Shown here in pieces: positions 52,118-53,341 of a stretch of DNA of 53,341 nucleotides. The stretch is from positions 1-53,341 of the forward strand of contig CANJRV010000006.1 of assembly GCA_947476825.1 (NCBI GenBank), in the 5' to 3' direction. Position 1 is the first letter of the stretch. Each line of letters starts with the position of its first letter. Origin of the DNA: Bacteroidota bacterium. Lineage in GTDB: Bacteria; Bacteroidota; Bacteroidia; Chitinophagales; Chitinophagaceae. Both the position numbers and the translations under genes were made by a program. The notes below the pieces were generated by a model, which searched no databases, was not told the origin of the DNA, and was given only the letters and a program-made list of their open reading frames with translations.

Positions 52118-53341
52118 TTATACAGAAGGAATTTCTGCAGAACTAGATCGATTCACCAAGGCATCGATTTTATCTTTGCTTACAAATAAAAGGACACCAC
52201 ATAGCATAATGCAAACGGCAATTATTTCCGCTTGTGTAGGTTGAATAAAACCCCAATCATATTTATAATTCACACGGATTTGTTCGATGAGAAATCTTTC
52301 CATGCCATTGAATATGAGGTAGACGGAAAAAATACCAAGTGGGGTTTTTATTTTTAATCGCATTTTCCAAAGGATTAGAAAAATGATGGCACACATAATA
52401 AATTCATATACCGGTGTTGGGTAAACTGGAATGGGCAATACCGAACCATAATCACCAATATAGTTTGGTAGCGGAATGCCTATATTATTGACATTGTGCG
52501 GATAATTATAGGCAACAAGCCATGTTGGTAAAAAGGAAGGTGCTTCAAATGCAGCGTGCGGAATGGTTTCGTGCGCATTGAAATGTCTATAAATATGTTC
52601 ATGAAATTGCATGACAGATTTTTCAAATGGTTGAGCCGTTTTTACAACCTTAGCGTTAGAGTCGCTAATATACGCTGAATTGTAAATCCCCCAATCGCCA
52701 TCGCCACTTACTTGGCAACCCAAACGACCAATGCCATAAGCCAAAATAAGTGCTGGTGCGGCTGCATCGCAAAGATGTCTAAAGTCTAATTTGATTTTTC
52801 TGGAAAAATACCAAAGTGCGAAGGTCGCGACAATTAATCCGCCATAAAAAGTTAATCCACTACTGGAGATTAAACTGGCAATAGGATCCTTGATAAAATC
52901 ATCCCAAGTTTCCATTGCATTAAATATTTTGGCGCCAGTAAAACCGCCTAATGCAGCTATCATGGCTATATCTCCAACACGAGTATGCGGATAAGTTTTT
53001 ACTTTTTTGGTGGTAATGGTTTCGGCAGTATTTCCTTTCTCACTATACAATTTATACAATACACTTAGAACAAGAAAAGTGATACCTGCTACCAAATTGC
53101 CTTTGGCTGAAAATAAATAATTGAGTGGATCTGGAGAAGATATTTTCCAATCCAAAAACATACCAATTAGTTTATAGCCAATTAAAAATCCCAAGAGGGC
53201 AGAGGTGATAAAATCTGTTATACTACTTGGTTTGCCAACTGTTATTTCATCGATAGTAAAACCTACAAGACCTGCGTCTTCTTTGCGTTTTAGCTCTTTA
53301 TAAATGATATAACCACCTGCTATGAATGCCATTGCAACCAA
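52118..53341 (-). CDS. lgt: Prolipoprotein diacylglyceryl transferase (5' end outside window)
   Basis: The visible 407 residues form the multi-pass inner-membrane enzyme that transfers diacylglycerol from phosphatidylglycerol to the lipobox Cys of prolipoproteins. Evidence includes FYGGLIVATFALWYFSRKI, the signature GRLGCQVSGDGDWG with the invariant Arg/Gly pattern, PTPVYEFIMCAIIF and FNGMERFLIEQIRVN with the catalytic-region Glu/Arg. The window begins at a TTG codon inside the first membrane segment, so roughly 30 N-terminal residues lie beyond 53341. The long loop between GDGDWG and PVYE is usual for Bacteroidota. Several lipoproteins in this window would be its substrates. Confidence 0.95.
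   Translation of the reverse strand: MVAMAFIAGGYIIYKELKRKEDAGLVGFTIDEITVGKPSSITDFITSALLGFLIGYKLIGMFLDWKISSPDPLNYLFSAKGNLVAGITFLVLSVLYKLYSEKGNTAETITTKKVKTYPHTRVGDIAMIAALGGFTGAKIFNAMETWDDFIKDPIASLISSSGLTFYGGLIVATFALWYFSRKIKLDFRHLCDAAAPALILAYGIGRLGCQVSGDGDWGIYNSAYISDSNAKVVKTAQPFEKSVMQFHEHIYRHFNAHETIPHAAFEAPSFLPTWLVAYNYPHNVNNIGIPLPNYIGDYGSVLPIPVYPTPVYEFIMCAIIFLILWKMRLKIKTPLGIFSVYLIFNGMERFLIEQIRVNYKYDWGFIQPTQAEIIAVCIMLCGVLLFVSKDKIDALVNRSSSAEIPSV

Noticed and set aside
52018-52155. Open minus-strand frame overlapping the lgt 3' end (KKAEKSYEDGL ... QREQKLSS)
   Set aside because: It looks mildly protein-like but has no start codon or ribosome-binding site and partly overlaps lgt; not strong enough to call.

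Overview
The window is AT-rich DNA from a member of the Bacteroidota, most likely a Chitinophagales-type bacterium (the phylum is secure, the order is a guess). The reasons are: twelve reading frames carry C-terminal type IX secretion (T9SS) sorting domains, ten of type A and two of gliding-motility type B; promoters follow the phylum's TTTG / TAnnTTTG pattern; a CzcA-type pump is fused to its outer-membrane channel; and several Bacteroidota-specific families occur.

Layout. 1-700: a tRNA-Arg(ACG) with promoter and terminator, then small metal-type scraps. 700-6,650: a heavy-metal RND efflux operon (DUF6660-like protein, CzcA-TolC fusion, CusB-like adaptor). 7,090-9,350: an arsenic-type operon (ArsR, DUF6428-like protein, NIP-like aquaporin, metallophosphoesterase). 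9,400-19,600: secreted T9SS proteins, a TylF-like methyltransferase, a DinB-fold protein, an orphan DUF433 protein, and intergenic repeats including a 10 x 14 bp array. 19,930-25,045 (+ strand) and 42,420-51,390 (- strand): two related operons in which genes for a beta-helix/tail protein alternate with genes for a Cys-containing beta-propeller. 25,050-34,760: clpX, a TPR protein, a type B T9SS protein, waaA, an outer-membrane protein, and a sugar-nucleotide operon (aminotransferase, ugd, UDP-xylose synthase). 34,780-35,860: an HsdR_N-like fragment and a DUF4160/DUF2442 pair whose DUF4160 member is frameshifted. 35,930-40,720: TlpA-like thioredoxin with a di-haem peroxidase, a DUF6089-like barrel, and thrS. 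41,040-41,400: a 17 x 21 bp array. 52,118 to the end: lgt, cut by the window edge.

The most interesting material is the pair of alternating tail/propeller operons. The + strand copy is decaying: its first gene lacks the beta-helix N-terminus and begins inside a palindromic repeat, its second tail gene has no signal peptide, and the signal-peptide start of a third tail gene survives just before clpX. I know of no named function for this module. Other points of interest are the tertiary-pair swap in the tRNA, near-leaderless promoters at clpX, thrS and two other genes, mutually exclusive hairpins ahead of the intact tail/propeller operon, and several interspersed palindromic repeat families with no transposase in the window.
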